A stretch of DNA of 15,045 nt. Source: an uncultured Eubacteriales bacterium (GTDB lineage Bacteria; Bacillota; Clostridia; Oscillospirales; Oscillospiraceae). The notes under the pieces are model-generated. The model was not told the DNA's origin. It was given only the letters and a program-made list of their open reading frames with translations, and ran no database searches. Positions 13,999 to 15,045 of this stretch are shown here, piece by piece (within the stretch, counting starts at the first letter, position 1; each line of letters begins with the position of its first letter). Location of the stretch: NCBI GenBank assembly GCA_900555665.1, contig USLX01000047.1, positions 1-15,045 of the forward strand, in the 5' to 3' direction. A program made the translations under genes and the position numbers.

Positions 13999-14028
13999 AT
14001 TGTAAACATTTGGCTTGCAAAAGTGAAA
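13999..14028 (-). promoter_or_regulatory. Weak candidate promoter of brnQ
   Basis: On the minus strand TACAAT (14004-13999) has TTTCAC (14028-14023) 18 bases upstream. The -35 is poor, which suits a promoter needing an activator. It overlaps the lysR promoter on the other strand. Confidence 0.35.
14000..14020. promoter_or_regulatory. Possible LysR operator
   Basis: TTGTAA, 9 bases, then TTGCAA forms an imperfect inverted repeat (one mismatch) covering both divergent promoters. LysR proteins bind interrupted dyads (T-N11-A) in such positions. TTACAA recurs at 14050-14055 as a possible second half-site. The assignment is by position and pattern only. Confidence 0.3.
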
Positions 14029-14042
14029 CGCCTGATTATAAT
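14015..14042 (+). promoter_or_regulatory. Promoter of the lysR-type gene
   Basis: TTGCAA (14015-14020) and a perfect TATAAT (14037-14042) are spaced by 16 bases. The leader is about 50 bases of AT-rich DNA with AAGGAG just before the start codon. Confidence 0.6.
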
Positions 14043-14098
14043 AGTTATATTACAATTTATCATACCCAATGTCATACCCCATGGAAAGGAGCGGCGGG

Positions 14099-14983
14099 AT
14101 GGACAGCAAGAAACTGGAGATTTTGATGACGGCGGGGGATTTGGGGAGTCTTTCAAAGGCCTCAGAGGTTGTGGGCTACACACAGTCGGGGCTGACACAT
14201 CTGGTGGACAGTCTGGAGCGGGAGATCGGACTGACGCTTGTGCAACGCGACCACAGCGGCATCTCCCTGACGAAGGACGGCGAGGCCCTGATGCCGAGCA
14301 TCCGGGAATTCCTGCGGGCAAACGCAAAGCTGGAAAACGAGATCGCGGCGATCACCGACCAAAAGACCGAAACCATCCGGATCGCGGCCTATGCGAGCAT
14401 CGCGATGCACTGGATGCCGGAGATTTTATACCGATTCCGGCGCGTATGCCCGGAGGTAACGGTGGATCTGCGGATGGTGGACCATGAGTTTGAACCATTT
14501 GAGTTGCTGGAAAAATGGCAGACGGACGTCATTTTTGCAGCGCGCCAGGACGGGTTTTCCTGCGACTGGACGCCGCTCTGCGAGGATCGGATGTACGCCA
14601 TCCTGCCGCCGGACTATCCGGCGGCGGGACGGACGGAATTTCCGATTGAGGAGTTTCGCGGGAAGGAATTTTTGATGCCCTATGGGCGGTTTGACGTGGA
14701 CGTGCAGGCGGCGTTTGCAAAAAATGGCGTCCGCGCCAGGATCCGGCCCTGCCACGTTGATGACGAAACGGTGATCCGCATGGTGGGCAAGGGGCTTGGA
14801 CTTTCGATGATGGCAGAGATGATGTTGCGCGGCAAGACCAGCGGCGTACAGATTTTGCCCATTGCGCCGGTGACCAGCCGGGAGCTTGGCATGGGCCTGC
14901 CCGCGCGGACGCGGATGCCGGAGGCCATTTCACGCCTGCGGGACTGCGTGCTGGAGTTCACCGCCGAGATGGATGCCGGCTGA
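14099..14983 (+). CDS. LysR-family transcriptional regulator
   Basis: A 294-residue LysR-type DNA-binding protein. The N-terminal winged helix (2-60) reads KLEILMTAGDLGSLSKASEVVGYTQSGLTHLVDSLEREIGLTLVQRDHSGISLTKDGEAL, closely following the family pattern with the recognition helix at TQSGLTHLVDSLE; a linker helix follows and then the two-lobed effector-binding domain from TIRIAAYASIAMHWMPEILYRF (92-113). The ATG at 14099 has AAGGAG 7 bases before; an earlier ATG at 14081 would place the ribosome site inside the gene. It is divergent from brnQ with a 128-base shared region, so it probably controls brnQ and perhaps itself, responding to an amino acid. The effector is not known from sequence. 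Confidence 0.93.
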   Translation: MDSKKLEILMTAGDLGSLSKASEVVGYTQSGLTHLVDSLEREIGLTLVQRDHSGISLTKDGEALMPSIREFLRANAKLENEIAAITDQKTETIRIAAYASIAMHWMPEILYRFRRVCPEVTVDLRMVDHEFEPFELLEKWQTDVIFAARQDGFSCDWTPLCEDRMYAILPPDYPAAGRTEFPIEEFRGKEFLMPYGRFDVDVQAAFAKNGVRARIRPCHVDDETVIRMVGKGLGLSMMAEMMLRGKTSGVQILPIAPVTSRELGMGLPARTRMPEAISRLRDCVLEFTAEMDAG

Positions 14984-14990
14984 GGCTTGC

Positions 14991-15045
14991 TAGGGTGTAT
15001 TCTTCCAACTCATGATGTGACCGGCAGCGAGGAATTTTCGCGCTG
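14991..15045 (+). mobile_element. MITE-like inverted-repeat element, copy 3 (cut by window edge)
   Basis: The first 55 bases of the same element as copies 1 and 2, in the orientation of copy 1, beginning with TAGGGTGTAT 7 bases after the lysR stop. It shares copy 1's left-end variant (TTCTTCCAACT) and the GTGACCGGCAGCGAGGAATT block. The right end lies outside the window. Confidence 0.8.

Noticed and set aside
12606..14327. N-terminally extended BrnQ starting within lysR
   Set aside because: The extra part is antisense to lysR, low-complexity and crosses both promoters; the ATG at 13970 has AAGGAG and starts at the family's usual N-terminus.
1..15045. CRISPR array, tRNA, rRNA, prophage or transposase gene
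   Set aside because: No regularly spaced direct repeats, no cloverleaf or rRNA signature, and no phage or transposase protein was seen on either strand.

Overview
The window looks like chromosome of an anaerobic, endospore-forming, fairly GC-rich Clostridia member, most likely near the Oscillospiraceae/Ruminococcaceae gut lineages. The clues are a full-length SpoIVA ATPase directly behind a SPOCS/LysM protein resembling SipL, an oxygen-sensitive [FeFe] hydrogenase of the group B type, strong GGAGG ribosome sites with some GTG and TTG starts, and intergenic palindromic repeats. The lineage is an inference from gene content; there is no rRNA or other marker here.

Layout. 1-126: palindromic intergenic DNA. 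127-2490 (minus): a GNAT acetyltransferase, an unrecognised 163-residue protein translationally coupled to it, and a GH13 alpha-glucosidase/amylase-type hydrolase with its own promoter. 2602-3473 (plus): a RimJ/RimL-type acetyltransferase and a TfoX N-domain protein, read from a promoter back-to-back with that of the minus group and closed by a strong terminator. 3510-4017: no credible gene; it holds the first copy of a 165-bp inverted-repeat element. 4018-6218 (minus): [FeFe] hydrogenase followed by a small nucleotidyltransferase. 6388-9603 (plus): a 48-residue membrane protein, the SipL-like protein and SpoIVA. 9757-11306 (minus): a GNAT acetyltransferase with the second repeat copy in its leader, and a TraX-family membrane protein. 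11455-12480 (plus): aldose 1-epimerase. 12606-13970 (minus): BrnQ branched-chain amino acid carrier, divergent from a LysR regulator (14099-14983). The third repeat copy begins 7 bases after the lysR stop and runs off the window.

How the genes work together. The clearest functional unit is the sporulation pair: SpoIVA forms the ATP-dependent basement layer of the spore coat, and a LysM-ended SPOCS protein is the known clostridial partner that tethers it to the forespore. A sigma-E-like promoter precedes the pair. BrnQ and LysR form a classic divergent transporter/regulator pair with overlapping promoters. The hydrogenase fits a fermentative anaerobe that exchanges electrons between ferredoxin and H2. 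GH13 hydrolase and GalM are ordinary carbohydrate metabolism.

I found no CRISPR array, prophage, transposase, tRNA, rRNA or obvious defence system. The most unusual structure is the non-coding repeat family (three copies, ends TAGGGTGTAT/ATACACCCTA, TA at both borders), which looks like a miniature inverted-repeat element mobilised from elsewhere. The gene content is otherwise core-like and ordinary.
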